A stretch of 64,000 nucleotides of DNA from Punctularia strigosozonata HHB-11173 SS5 (Eukaryota; Basidiomycota; Agaricomycetes; Corticiales; Punctulariaceae), in the NCBI RefSeq assembly GCF_000264995.1, contig NW_006767441.1, forward strand, positions 1,190,370 to 1,254,369. Reading direction: 5' to 3'. The position numbers and the translations under genes were made by a program. The notes beneath the pieces were generated by a model, which was not told the DNA's origin, did not search any database, and was given only the letters and a program-made list of their open reading frames with translations. Below, one piece after another: positions 10,608 to 21,966 of this stretch. The stretch's first letter is position 1. Each line of letters begins with the position of its first letter.

Positions 10608-10670
10608 CTAGAACATGAACGGGTAGAAGCCTGCGAGAAGCGCGGCGGCGAGCACCAGATCCGCAACGAG

Positions 10671-11117
10671 TCACCAGCCCCAGCGCTTGGGCTGCCGGGG
10701 AGGCGGAATGGGCGCGCGTCCGTGGGTAACGACGGTGGTCGGCTCCGGCGGTGTTGGGGGCTCGACGATGATCTCTTCTTCGTGCACAATCTCAACGCTC
10801 GTCGTCTTGGGAATGTGCGACGTTGCTGGAGACGTGTGGCCCGCCTCGGGCGCCGGGTAGGCGGCGAGGCGCGTGTTGGCGGGGGGCGGCACGGTGACCA
10901 TCTTCTGCGCAGTCTGCGTGTGCGTATGATGGTGCGTCTGGGTAACAGTCATCGTCTCCGCAATCACTTGCGTTTCGGTCAGAATAAGCGGTGGTGGAGG
11001 AAGATCCTGTAACAAATGAAAGTAGGTCAGCATTCGTTCAATTATAGCGTGTGTGGAATGCGCGAACGGGCCCTGACGCGTCGCCGTCACAAGCACGAGG
11101 AGTGTGACCGTTGCCAT
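10671..11117 (-). CDS. Short Pro/Thr-rich protein; in-frame TGA followed by a hydrophobic tail
   Basis: Not recognised. From the ATG at 11117 the frame stays open to a TGA at 10671-10673. The N-terminus is MATVTLLVLV. A probable intron (GTGACG to TTACAG, about 11006-11090) would join it to DLPPPPLILTETQVIAETM. Features are a Thr/His-rich stretch (TVTQTHHHTHTQTAQ), an acidic block (VEIVHEEEIIVEPP) and a basic, proline-rich end (PIPPPRQPKRWGW). Directly after the TGA the same frame reads LVADLVLAAALLAGFYPFMF and then TAG at 10608-10610, which resembles a C-terminal membrane anchor. The acidic-then-proline-rich C-terminus resembles that of the next gene upstream (11313-12134), so the two may be related. 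The gene model is uncertain. Confidence 0.5.
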   Translation of the reverse strand: MATVTLLVLVTATRQGPFAHSTHAIIERMLTYFHLLQDLPPPPLILTETQVIAETMTVTQTHHHTHTQTAQKMVTVPPPANTRLAAYPAPEAGHTSPATSHIPKTTSVEIVHEEEIIVEPPTPPEPTTVVTHGRAPIPPPRQPKRWGW

Positions 11118-11312
11118 CACGTGGAAGGAACGCGTGCTTTTCTGACTCGATCGCGAGGGGCCCGCCCCGAGGACGAGGGGGGACAAGGAGATAGAAACGC
11201 CGTGTACCCCCAAGCCCGGACGAAGGTGGGGAATTGATGGGGAGCAAAAACGGACATTTGTACATGGATGCAACAGAAAAATGCCCGATTTTTATTTGGT
11301 ACCCCCTTCGTC

Positions 11313-12134
11313 TCAGAGCTCGGAGCGGCGGGGAGCAGGCGGCGGAGGTACCTTGGGATAACGCTTCCCCGGAGTCTCGTAGATGTACTCTTCCTCGACC
11401 ACGTTGCCTGGCGGCGGGACTTCGTTGTTGAGCACCCTATGAGTCCGTCAGCTACTGCAATATGCTACGAAGCGTAAATGAGCCCACATGAGCTGCTCCA
11501 TGATCCAGGCTTCGCGGCGGGAAGCATCGTGTTCACGACGGTTGACGACTTCTTCGCGCTTTCCGATCTCGCGTTCGCGGTCAGCAATCTTGAGCTCGCG
11601 GTCGAGAATGTCATCCATGCGAAGAGCGGCCTCCTTGTACCAGCCCGCAGGTGCAACGTCCTGAGTGGGAGGATCCCTGACGACCTCCTTGATGACGGTC
11701 TGAATGGGCATGTCGACAATCGTAGGGCAGACAGGGCAGGGCGACGGGGTAGCGGTGGCCTGCACGACACCCCCAGGAGCGCCGACCAGAAGCTCGGCCT
11801 CGCGCCGGGCCACATCGGCTTCGCGCTGCGCAACGGCGCTTTCCCGCGCAACAAGTGCTTGCGCCCGTTTCGGAGTTAGGATACCCCACGATGACGCTTG
11901 GGGGTTAGCAGGGTCCACAACGGCTGCAGCGGCGTCTCCGGTGGCCCTGTTCAAAAGATTGGAGTTGGCCGGGAGGGAGAGCATGACGGCCAGTACGGCT
12001 AGCACCAGCGAGAGCACAAGCAAAAGGGTTGTAGATGAGATGGTGCGGTGATGGTGGTGACGACGCGAGCTGGAGCGTCGCTCGCTGCGGTCAATGTCGC
12101 GGTCGCGGTGGTGGGAGGACGAGGGCTGGGCCAT
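11313..12134 (-). CDS. Single-pass membrane protein with coiled coil, function unknown
   Basis: Not recognised. Two exons are joined by an intron that starts GTGGGC at about 11485 and ends TCATAG, giving IMEQLMVLNNEVPPP across the junction. The N-terminus is short, polar and His/Arg-rich (SSSRRHHHHRTISS). One hydrophobic segment follows at about residues 34-54 (TLLLVLSLVLAVLAVMLSL). Heptad-like repeats come next (ARESAVAQREADVARREAEL and RELKIADREREIGKREEV), expected to form a coiled coil, then an acidic/proline tail (VVEEEYIYET, PPPPAPRRSEL). A CPVC pair lies between the coiled coils. Orientation and partner are unknown. The promoter is shared with the nuclear-rim gene 351 bp away, and both products are membrane proteins. 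Confidence 0.7.
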
Positions 12135-12485
12135 CCTGACGCTGGCCGAGTGCGAGGGCGACAGGGAAGTGGTGTATGCGTGTGGACGCGAAATGGTGGA
12201 TGCGTGGACGGAGGTTTCGCGGGTGAGATGGGGGTGTGGACAGATGAGATGTGGACTATCGTGGCGGGTCGTGAGGCGGGATTATGAGGGAACGCTGGAC
12301 AATCGCAACGAGGCGAAGAAAAGAGGGTAAGGCGAGCACTTCGAACCTTTGGCCGTGTTTGCTCCCGCCAACACGTGGCTTGCACGTGACCGCCATTGTG
12401 CTTCGTCCCCGCCGCCTCCTCGTTTTTGATCGCGTCGCGCGCGGGTTGGGTCAGGTCCAAGCACAGGTCTGAGGTCGTGTCCAGC
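12135..12485. promoter_or_regulatory. Divergent promoter region (coiled-coil membrane protein / Nur1-like)
   Basis: 351 bp between two divergent start codons. It must hold both promoters. It is GC-rich and I see no clear TATA box. Confidence 0.5.
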
Positions 12486-13922
12486 ATGGCCCTCCGACGT
12501 TTTGCGCAGAATAACGCGGCATCCCTCACGAGCTCACCTACCTCGCCACGTTCCCCGGCATCGCCCTCGGTGCTCAAGGTCCAGCAGTCTCCGAACGGCG
12601 TGGCGCCACACACCCCGCCCCGCAAGCCGCGCGTGTCGTACTTCGACTCGCCGTCAACAACGCCGTCGATCTCGTCCTCGGTGCCCTTTGACTGGGATGC
12701 CGCGCGGTCGCACAAGCCCCCGCCGTATGGTAGCCCCCTGCAGAAAAGCAAGTTTAGGAAGAGTATCGGCGTCGGTGGCGAGGGCACGCCACGAAAACGG
12801 GTAGTGAGGAAAAAGACCCTGGCAGAAAGGTATGGACTCGGCGCATATATGCTATACTTGACTCACGAACTCTCTGCAGAATATCATCTATTCCTTCCGA
12901 AATCGCCTTCCAAGTATCCATATTTCCTAACCAGGTTCCGCTCCCTACGCCGCAAACCTCTGCATTCCTCATCGGGGGCACCATGCATCTCATGCATCTG
13001 TACGTGCGCATCAGACAAGGGAGCGCCGTTTCAGAGGCTGAGTTAACATGGGAAGACATGTACCGAGAACAACGCGGACAGTCCTGGTTTGACTGGGTGA
13101 GCGGGAGTCTCGTAACCCTGTACTTCTTGAGCTCATTCCCAAACGACAGAGCGTACCCCTAACTCTGTTACTACTCTTATCTTCAACGTTGAACACGATG
13201 TATCTCTTCACTCGCGTCCGATTATACCAAATGCATCGTCAGCCTGACGTTGTATCGTCGCCGCATGCATCTTTTGTGCCTGCCGATCTCGATTTCGACC
13301 CGGCCAACCAGCCGTCTATGATGTCGGTACGTGCTTTGATTTTAGTGGCACTTTTGTAGACGCTGAGAATATTCCCGTTCACAGCGAGTGGCAAGGGCTT
13401 CGTGGCGCATGTTCGTTGCCTTCTGGAGGTTCTTGCTCAACTTGAACCCGTCGAACCCGTCGTCCTCGGCGGATAGCACGCGGAGCAGACGGGTACAGCA
13501 GGTGGATACTCTTCTACGTGCACAATGCTGATACTCAGCAATTCCTTCCATATAGTTGGAGGTGTGGAACCCAGGCCCGCTCGAATCAACGCTCTTCGCC
13601 GTTTACTCTCCAGTACACGCTCTCCTCTGGATGGCTACTACGTCAAGCAATTGGATGACCACCTTCGGCGCCATGGCCGGCGTGGGGATCATGGTGTACA
13701 CGCTCACCCACAGCTACGAGGCGCTGATCAAAGACAAGGCTATCCTCGCGGCGGAGGTGATGCACGAGTACGACGAAAAAGTGAGAGGCTGAGTACTTCG
13801 TTTTACCTGCTTAGCTCACCACTTTCGAATATCAGTTCGTGTATCCTCGCATCAACCCGATTCGTAGGGACGTGGCGGTTATGACCCACCAATCAGAATG
13901 CGTGAATGTGTGGGAGGATTGA
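12486..13922 (+). CDS. Nur1/Mug154-like nuclear rim protein (DUF2418)
   Basis: Inner nuclear membrane protein; yeast Nur1 works with heterochromatin-anchoring proteins at the nuclear edge. The long polar N-terminus contains SISSSVPFDWDAARSHKPPP. It is followed by LAERISSIPSEIAFQVSIFP, the conserved TWEDMYREQRGQSWFDW block, and a first membrane segment (VPLTLLLLLSSTLNTMYLF). Later come FVAFWRFLLNLNPSNPS, LEVWNPGPLESTLFAVYSP, another hydrophobic stretch (ALLWMATTSSNWMTTFGAM) and a conserved end (AAEVMHEYDEKFVYPRINP to VNVWED). Introns lie at about 12832-12880, 13097-13150, 13327-13381, 13501-13555 and 13783-13836. Assignment rests on recalled similarity to agaricomycete DUF2418 proteins. The role in heterochromatin is by analogy. 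Confidence 0.7.
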
Positions 13923-14154
13923 AAGCTGGCGCTGTTGCCATGTCCAACGCGTCGAGGATTGGCATTCGCGCTGAACTATGCATATAGCAGCTGCGTTCAC
14001 GACGATTAATGAAATAGACCCCGCTGCCGAGGCACCAGTGCTCGTTGTCAGCAAACTTCTTCGTCGCGCTACAATATGTTATTTCACTCAGGAGTGGGGT
14101 ATACCAAGCTAAAGACAGCTCTGTTCGAATGTCGGATACCGGGATCGGGCGCAA

Positions 14155-16555
14155 TCAATGTTTGCCCTTCGGCACCCTGGCTCCCGCCAATTTCATCGTC
14201 GCCGCGGCCTTCGGCGAGAAGGACGGGAACTCAAACCAACTCCAGCCGCCCGTCGCGAGGCTGCCAGAGACGTGATCGTACGTGATATTGTTGAGCGCGG
14301 CGCCGACCTCGCGGAAGTAGGTATTGCCCTTGCCGTCAATGTAACTGAACGTGTTGTTGTTCGTGCCGTTGCCGTAGTTGCCGGACGAGGAGATGACGAA
14401 GGTGCCATCTGAGAAATTCGGTTCAGAGTCAAATCGGTCGAGCTTGCCGGGACAGAGAGGGAGACCGACCTGCAAGCTGACGCTCTTTGATGGTAGAAGA
14501 AAGGATGAAAGGCGTAGGCTCCAACACCCGGTCGTACGATTGATCGAAGGAGGAGTACCCTATGGACAGTGTCATCAGCTTGTCCATACAGAACCTATGA
14601 TGACTCACAGGCAGAACCGTCCTCGGTCAACACGTCGTAGTTCAGAGTGAGAGGGTACGAGAACGCATCCGAGACCACTGGAATACCATTGTGGGTACCA
14701 ATCGACGTTCCGGAGGCAGTCTGAGTAACAATCTGATGCAAAATCCGTGCGCCGTCAGTCAAGACCCCATTGAGTTCACAGCGCATTCCTTACTTGGACG
14801 TAAGTGTCGTTCAGGAACTGCTGCACGTTCTTGTATTGCAGGTTCTGCGACCATGTCGCGATCGTGGTCTTGCCGCTCCCGCTCTTGATTGTACTCTCGA
14901 CAAACACCTTCCTGCTCGCCGTCACCGTGACTGTGAGGTCCCCGTTGTCACCCACTACGACATCGTTGTTCGCCGTCCCGTACGGCTCCGCGGTGTACAC
15001 GTTGATCTTGCCCGTCGTCGGCTTCGACGATGTGTCTTTCACCACTTGCAGGTTGGCGGAGAGGTACCAGTTGGAGTTGATGACATGGTCGGACTCGGCG
15101 GAGGCGACGTCGACGGTGAAGTTGTGTGAGTTACCATCCGCAATGATCGGGATAAAAGGAGTGAGGTCGATGAAGTAAGTCGGCAGGTCGAGCGCGCCGT
15201 ATGACGTGATGGGCCTAGTCAGACGTCAGTAGTGCTCACGCATGCGCAGTACATGGTGTTCCTCTTCACCTCCATGCGGTCGGAACGATACCACCCGTGA
15301 AGATCGTCGCATAAGGGTACGCAACACCAGCGAGCTTGCCGTCGACAAGCAGGCGAACTTCGCGGAAAGGCCCATCGCCAATGTAGCCGCTCGGAAGGTC
15401 GCTCAGCGCGTCGTTCGCCGTGTTGAAGTACCAAAACTCCTCGTCGCCGTTGCCCGAGGCATAAAGCTCGGCGTAAACCGCGACCGCGTTCTGCGGGAGG
15501 GTGACGTTTTGCTGCTCGACAGAAGCATGGCTTCAGCTCATCTCGCTCAGCAAATCATGCAGCTGTGAGGCTCACGCTATATGAAGGCGGTACAGAGACC
15601 TCGGCGCCGCCGCTGGTGGTCACACGGCCAATGGGGATGATCAGGTCCGATTTGCCCGCTGCTGGATGAGCCGCGCTCGACTCGTAGAAAGTCGCGGTGA
15701 CCGTCGCTTCAAGGTCAGAATCAGCACCAGCACGAACACCACCCCAAAAATACCACTGACCGGCATATTGGCCGTTGAGCGAGGACGTTACGATGTTGTT
15801 GAGCTCAAACGAGAATGTTCCTTCGGCGATGAAGTTAGTCGACAATTCTGAGCTTTCCGATTGGGAAAGGCTCACGTACCTGACTCCGCAAAGAGAGGGA
15901 TGTACTTGGTCACGTCCTTCACGTACGTCCAGATAATTCCCGCTTGTGTCGGTTCAGGAGTGGAAGTTCTCCAAACTGTCGAAAAGTACTCAATCGCGCT
16001 GTCCTCTTATAATGTGATGCTCTCCTGCAACTGACTCTCGACATTCTGCAGGGTCAAGACGCCGAGCCGGTCATACTGCGTTCCATTGCTTGTAACGGTC
16101 AAGTTCAGAGTCACGGCTGTCCATGTACCTGGCGAACCGCAACCGGTGGGAGGGCTGGAATGGGTGATGCATGAGCAAGGATTTCGAGGACTGTTCGTGA
16201 GATACGCACGTGTAATTAGTTACACCGGGACTACGTGCGTGACCAGTTAGCTCGTGCAGGTCGCATATATAAAACGAAGGCTTTACACATAGTAAGAGTT
16301 GCCGAATGTGTGCCTGCACAAATTCTGTCTCAGCCTTGCGCATGTATGCGCTTTACCGTTGGCAACTCACTCAAGGAGCTGGACGGTGCAGGTCTTCACC
16401 CCGGAAGGCACAGGAGGGGGGTTTTGCACCTGGAAGTCGACCAGAACAGCAGACCTGGCAAGCGAAGCGAGCGACAGGCCAGCCAAAACAGCCCGAGCCA
16501 ACGCGGGGGCGCCAATCATCATACAACACCGGGCGCTAGAGGCGAGGAGATGCAA
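14155..16555 (-). CDS. Secreted peptide-N-glycosidase A family amidase (PNGase A)
   Basis: The family removes N-linked glycans by cleaving the bond between asparagine and the first GlcNAc in secreted glycoproteins. The N-terminus is a signal peptide (MMIGAPALARAVLAGLSLAS), then FQVQNPPPVPSGVKTCTVQL. Downstream exons give NGTQYDRLGVLTLQNVES, VWRTSTPEPTQAGIIWTYVK, DVTKYIPLFAES, GDEEFWYFNT, GPFREVRLLVDG, FTGGIVPTAWRPITSYGALD and DLTPFIPIIADGNSHNF. All match the PNGase A domain in order. The C-terminal half is a beta-rich domain ending MKLAGARVPKGKH. At least eight short introns interrupt it. Two in-frame ATGs exist (16555 and about 12 codons later). Several N-glycosylation sequons are present (NGT, NNT, NIT). 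Confidence 0.85.
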
Positions 16556-16970
16556 GCTCGAGCCAGAAGCCGGTGTTCTTGACCCTAGCTGTCCTTTATT
16601 GCACCGTTGATGCGCTTAGCGTGCTGTGGGCGGACCCATTAATAGGCAGGGACGGCGCAAGTGCGGGCGGCGGTTTATCGTCCATGGCCATATGGCAGAG
16701 ATCCTCATGGAAACTGGAGAGAAGATGCATCAGATGTCGCCACAGTTGCGTTGCGTCGACACCATCTCTGCAGACGTCCGAACCTGTCGATGCTAGGGCT
16801 TTAAGCTAGAGCAGATATAACTGCCTATACATAGAACGACCCGTATAGTACATTAATCGTCCGGTGTACGTATCGGGGAGGAGCGAATGGATGTAGGAAA
16901 ACCTGGATACCACCCTCACAGATTGCGACCTCGAAAAAACCTCATGACGACCACCGCCATATCCCTCCAA
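16556..16970. other. Intergenic region, PNGase A promoter side
   Basis: 415 bp upstream of the PNGase A gene and downstream of the Pmp3-domain gene. No gene, repeat or RNA was recognised. Confidence 0.5.
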
Positions 16971-17986
16971 TCAGAACTGATGACTGAAGACGTCGGCCTC
17001 GGAAGTGCCATTGCCGTTGGGCACGTCAGGGAGATCTCTCTCCCTCTGCGCAGGGCGACTAGGGCCGTACAGCCCACCTTCGGGATCCTCTGGGAAGTCG
17101 TTCGTCGAGCCGCGCGAGTACGTCGAATCTACATCGGCGGTTCCACGCTTCTTCTTGCTCTTCTTCCTCCGTGGAGTTTCCTCAGCGAGCGAGTATGCGT
17201 CCGCAGTCCGCTCCCAACGATCCTTCTTGTCCTTCTTCTTTTTCTTCTTGATCGTCGTGTCGGTCGGGATCGTGTCCTCAAAGTTGGCTGGGTAATGCCA
17301 GCGCCCCGAGTTGGACGTGTCCACGCTCGCGCTAGATCGGTCGTTCTGCCCGTAGAAGCGCTCCTCCGTGGGGGACCAGAGGTTGCCGTTGCTGTCGGTC
17401 GTGCCTCTGCGTCTGCCCTGCGCGCTATCCACCGAGGGCGCATCGGGTTCTTGACCTTCTTCATATGATTGTCCCTCGAGGGTGGAGCGAGGAAGGCGTT
17501 CGTTGTAGCGAGACGCCCACTGGTTCTTGCGCTCTTTGCGCTTGAGCTCGGACGTGTCAACGAGGCCATACCGTTGGGCCCATTTCGGTGTGCGGCGGTG
17601 GGTTTTGTTGTTCCGTATGTTCTGGTGTAGAAAGCAAGATGAACAACTGAGCAGAAAGACGACGATTGCACTGCCATACCTGGATGTAGAAGTTATGGGC
17701 GTGCCCTACAGCAGCGATGAACGTCAGCGCATGCTACAGAATCACACAAGCTACCGCTTCATACCGGGAATGTACCCGCAGAGGGTCAGCAGCAAGTTGA
17801 GAAAGAAATCCCCTCCGATCCCGAAACGCGCTGCCACCGCTGCACGAACCAAACCATCAGGCAAGGCTCCATGGGTGATGGTACGGAAGACGCACCAAGC
17901 GGCGGGAAGAGAGTGCCTAGGATAAAAAGGAGGGCAGAATAGAAATGATATCGCTTGGGGCGCAGGTTTGGTTTGGTGCCAGCCAT
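16971..17986 (-). CDS. Pmp3/UPF0057-domain membrane protein with long charged C-terminus
   Basis: The N-terminal part is a Pmp3 (stress-induced proteolipid) domain with two membrane segments: [17 protein letters not shown], then [40 protein letters not shown]. In yeast Pmp3 such proteins influence plasma-membrane potential and salt tolerance. It starts at [13 protein letters not shown]. The first intron (GTGCGT to GTGCAG) falls inside the second segment. Unlike the roughly 55-residue yeast protein, this one carries a hydrophilic extension of about 200 residues. That tail has lysine runs ([22 protein letters not shown]) and aromatic/Gly motifs ([22 protein letters not shown]) and ends [10 protein letters not shown]. 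Long tails of this sort occur in basidiomycete Pmp3 proteins. The tail's function is unknown. Confidence 0.85.
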
Positions 17987-18194
17987 GTTGCTGGCGGTCA
18001 CCGTCCAAGGAGCATATCTTGGTGGCGCTGCGCTTCTGGCCGAGGGTCAGCCCAGGTCAGCCCGTCGTCTGCTGCGCCGCGCTTTGGTCTCACACACTCA
18101 TGAACGTACTGCCCTGGGGCCGTCAGCGCCAACGCCATCGGATTTTCTTGCGACAGCCGACACCATAACAAAAGACTTGGACCGCCCCCTCGCG
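17987..18194. promoter_or_regulatory. Divergent promoter region (Pmp3-domain gene / C2H2 factor)
   Basis: 208 bp between divergent ATGs. The frame of the C2H2 gene is open across it, so an upstream start inside the Pmp3 gene (17955) is possible but would overlap antisense coding sequence. Confidence 0.45.
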
Positions 18195-20004
18195 ATGAGC
18201 ATGTCCCCAGCCGTTCTGGCGCTTTCGGATGTTGTGCACGACGACCCCATGCTTGACGACGCCGGCAATTATGACCCGTTCTCCGGACCTTCTGACTCTC
18301 GCTCATACGACGGTACTTCCAGCGAGGGCTCGGGCCTGCACGCACACGTAATATCTTCCGAGGAGCTCGAGCACGAGTTCGCGGCCTTCCTGAGCTCACC
18401 CCATCCATCTTCGGCGCATCTGCATCACCCGAGCTCTAACCCGAGCAGCGAGATGAACATGAACATGGCCGATCTCAACGTGAACCTCAGAGCAATGGCC
18501 GCGGCCGTGATGCAGGCCGCTCACTGTCATCCTCAGCAGGAGAACCACGATCCCAACAACCCCAGCAGACAGGACCCGGAGATGTTTAACACCCGCAACG
18601 CCCCCGCCTTCCACTCTCTCACCGACCACTCTACTCACGCTTTTCCTGCGCCCGTATCCGTGCCCATCGGCACCGATGCGCCCAGGAACATGTACGGCTC
18701 CCGCGAGAACGATGCAGCATTGGAGACGCTGGGCAGTCACGGGACGGACGACCACCATTCCGTCGCCCTGCGTATGCGAATGCCCGGTGTTTCCGGCGAG
18801 TTCTCCGATATCAGCGACATCCTGAACCAGCTCACGACGCCCGTTGACCAAGAGCTCGGACACCCATGCGCCCCTCAGTCTGCGTCCCAGAACGAGAATT
18901 CATCCCAGCTACCTCCTACACAGGAGTACACCGAGATTCCGCCCTTCCCAGCAAACTTGTATCACGAAGTCGCGTATCCGACCGGGGATATGTCCGGTGC
19001 TGGCTCTTCGACGGGCCCTGATACTGCTGCGTATAATGTCCCCGGCGAACTGAATGAAAAGTGGCGACAACCGGACCTGCCAGCAAGCGTACCGATGCGT
19101 CCAGGAAGCCCAACCTCCAATCATACCTGTGAGGAATGCCATAAGACCTTCTCCCGAAAAAGCGATCTGGGGAGGCACATCAAAATACATACGGGGGAAC
19201 GACCATTTTTATGCCCGCACGACGATTGTGGCAAGACCTTCATCCAGGTAAGTATATATTAGATTCCTCGGCTTTTAGCATGTATCTGACGATTCACAGC
19301 GATCCGCGCTGCACGTGCACTTACGAACGCATACAGGCGAGAAACCCCATATGTGCGAGTTTCCCGGATGCGGTAAGACGTTCGGCGACTCGAGCAGTCT
19401 GGCCCGACATCGACGTACACATACCGGCAAGAGGCCGTACAAATGCGAGGAGCCGGATTGTGATCGTTCCTTTACCCGCAAAGGCACTTTGGTCACTCAC
19501 ATGAAACAACACGATCCCGGTTGGATACCGGAACCACCGTGCGCTTGTGTTCCCTCCGAAACCTCACACACGGGTACTGATGGATTTCGTAGTAAAACGG
19601 GAAAATGGAAAAGACGGAAGCAGGAAGCGGATCCTGACGACTCTGAGCAAACCGGCGTTCTTGATCCTGCGCAAGCGTCAACGTTCGTTCACGCTGACGG
19701 TACCGGATGTGCGCCCATTGATGGTGCAGACGGCGAGGATGGATGCCTAGAGGATGAGCCCTTGGAGAAGAACGTGGCGACCATAAGCGCTGAACTTGCA
19801 GCTGCCATCGCGCGGGTACAGGCGGAGAGATTGTACGGCGAGCAAGCACATATACCTCCAGAGGCGTTGAGCCACCTCGGACCTGGATCCAGCCCAGCAC
19901 TGGAGCACGATGTGGGGGAGGCGCCGGACAGGCGGCGTGACCCGGAGGGCGCCCTGGAAGACAGGAGGCGTGGTTTCTCGAGCGACGTGGATTCGGGCGG
20001 CTGA
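18195..20004 (+). CDS. C2H2 zinc-finger transcription factor (four fingers)
   Basis: Two exons (18195-19247, 19300-20004) encode 585 residues. The first 300 residues are polar and His/Ser/Pro-rich, as in activation regions. Four tandem C2H2 fingers follow from about residue 312: [21 protein letters not shown] and three more ending [16 protein letters not shown] and LVTHMKQH. They are joined by TGERPF, TGEKPH and TGKRPY linkers, so this is a DNA binder of the Krueppel type. Finger two is split by the single intron. The C-terminal 180 residues are acidic and include a helix-prone stretch ([19 protein letters not shown]). The start [10 protein letters not shown] was chosen to avoid overlap with the divergent Pmp3-domain gene. 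The target genes cannot be read from the sequence. Confidence 0.85.
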
Positions 20005-20359
20005 CCGGCGACTTCAGCCCGGGTTGATCCAATCTGCGCCCCCCGGGCCCGATGAGAGTTCTTCGCAACGCGCTGACCGCTTTAATGTAACTTATCCCAT
20101 ATATACCAGGCGATGACTGGCTATTCGTTTCGGTTGCTCGCCGTGCACGCCCATTTTGGGAGGACGCCTTCTCGCGCCGGGCGGGCCGTGCGAGAAGGGG
20201 GTTAGTTATCGCGCATGTGAATAGGAGTGGATAACCACGTTAAGCAGTGACGGCACGTACGGGAAACCGCCGATCCCGTTTGTTACCGTGTCCGTCCGGC
20301 ATCGTTAAGGGACTCAAATACTCAGATCAAGCCTGGAGTATTCATTCTAACTACCCACC
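20005..20359. promoter_or_regulatory. Upstream region of FBP1
   Basis: 355 bp holding the C2H2 gene's 3' end and the FBP1 promoter. FBP1 is carbon-source regulated in many fungi. I could not pick out a specific operator with confidence. Confidence 0.4.
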
Positions 20360-21699
20360 ATGTCCAACATCAACAACGAGCAGCCCAATACCGACATCGT
20401 CACCCTCACTCGGTGTGTAGATCTATCCTTGAGCGCCGCACGATCTGATCATTTTCGATAGCCATGTCCTAAACTCGCAATTTGCGTTGGGACCTACAGC
20501 GACGGGAGATTTGACCTTGCTGCTCACCGCGATCCAGACGACGTGCAAATTCATTGCGACCAACGTACGGAAAGCACGACTGATCAACCTGTGAGCCTTC
20601 TTCGGCGTCCGATCCGCAGATCCGGTGCTCAATCTATTGGACGACATGAAGCGTCGGGCTCGCAGGAGAGACCAACGTCCAAGGCGAGGAGCAGAAGAAG
20701 CTCGATGTCCTGTCCGATGAGATCATGGTCAACGCTCTCCGCACCTCGGGCAAGTGCGCCGTGCTGGTGTCCGAAGAGCGGGAGAACGCAGTCTTGATCG
20801 AGACGCCGTACAAGGGCAAATACTGCGTCGTCTTCGATCCTCTGGACGGCTCTTCCAACATCGACGCCGGTGTCAACATCGGTACCATCTTCGGCATCTA
20901 CCAAATCGTGAGTTCGTCGTCTGGTGGGGCTGCCACGCGAAACTCACCTTGCATAGAAAGAGGGGTCGCAGGGTGACATCTCGGACGTCTTGCGGCCAGG
21001 ACACGATATGGTGGCCGCTGGCTACTGCATGTGAGTTCACACCATCTCTTCGCTCAGGTCCGCCTGTACTCATTCATATTATAGGTATGGTTCATCTGCC
21101 AACCTCGTGCTCTCGATTGGGAAGGGAGTCAACGGTTACACCCTCGACGCCTCTCTTGGAGAATTCATCCTCACTCACCCTGACGTGTGTTCCCCTTTGT
21201 TATTCAAGGGCTGGTTGATTGACACACGCTGCCTGGTAGATAACAATACCGACCCGCGGCAAGATCTACTCCATTAACGAGGGCAACTCATTATACTACC
21301 ACCAACCCGCACTCGATTACCTGCAGTCGATCAAGTACCCCAGTAGTGAGTCTCCACTCGCTTCACTCTGCACTCCACCTTGACACCGTCTGCTCCGCAG
21401 ATGGCAAGAAACCGTACTCCGCGCGTTACATCGGTTCCATGGTGGCCGATGTTCACCGAACCCTGCTCTACGGCGGCATCTTCGGGTACCCCGACGACAA
21501 GAAGTCGGCGAAGGGCAAGCTCCGCCTGCTGTACGAGGCTTTCCCAATGGCGTACCTAACCGAGCAGGCCGGCGGCGTCGCGACCACCGGCACTGGGCGC
21601 GTGCTCGACGTCGTCCCGACCTCCATCCACGAACGGTGCCCGATCTGGCTGGGAAGTAAAGAGGACGTCGAGGAACTGATCAGCTTCTACAAGAAGTAA
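20360..21699 (+). CDS. FBP1: Fructose-1,6-bisphosphatase
   Basis: Gluconeogenic enzyme converting fructose 1,6-bisphosphate to fructose 6-phosphate plus phosphate in the cytosol. The protein starts [20 protein letters not shown]. It contains [20 protein letters not shown], the metal-binding [11 protein letters not shown] and [20 protein letters not shown], then [36 protein letters not shown], the substrate-binding [20 protein letters not shown], and [19 protein letters not shown]. It ends [10 protein letters not shown]. Every catalytic block is present, and length is typical (about 340 residues). Six or so introns interrupt it; the intron around 20592-20660 ends at CATGAAG, because only that acceptor restores [10 protein letters not shown]. 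It is convergent with the CCCH gene. Confidence 0.96.
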
Positions 21700-21966
21700 A
21701 GGGCAGGTTTTCGCGTGGCAGAACATGGCCATATCTACCTCTCATATCAACATGGTGTACTATCTGGTCTGAGCTGCATTGAATATGTACTAAGCACTGT
21801 CGAAATAGCATTAACATGATACAAGTGTTCAACAGATGATTAGACGATTCGTAAGTAGCCAAAAAAGACAAATTGCTGTATCGATACAATGCGCCAAAAC
21901 AAAATGCTGCGATGCCAAAAGCGATAGACAAGTGCCGATAATCCTGCTGGCTAAGATATCCAACCT
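21700..21966. other. Convergent 3' flank of FBP1 and the CCCH gene
   Basis: 267 bp, relatively AT-rich, without a recognisable gene. Confidence 0.5.

Noticed and set aside
17955-18194. Upstream start for the C2H2 factor at 17955
   Set aside because: It would overlap the divergent Pmp3-domain coding sequence, and the extra residues look like translated promoter. The ATG at 18195 is the better choice.
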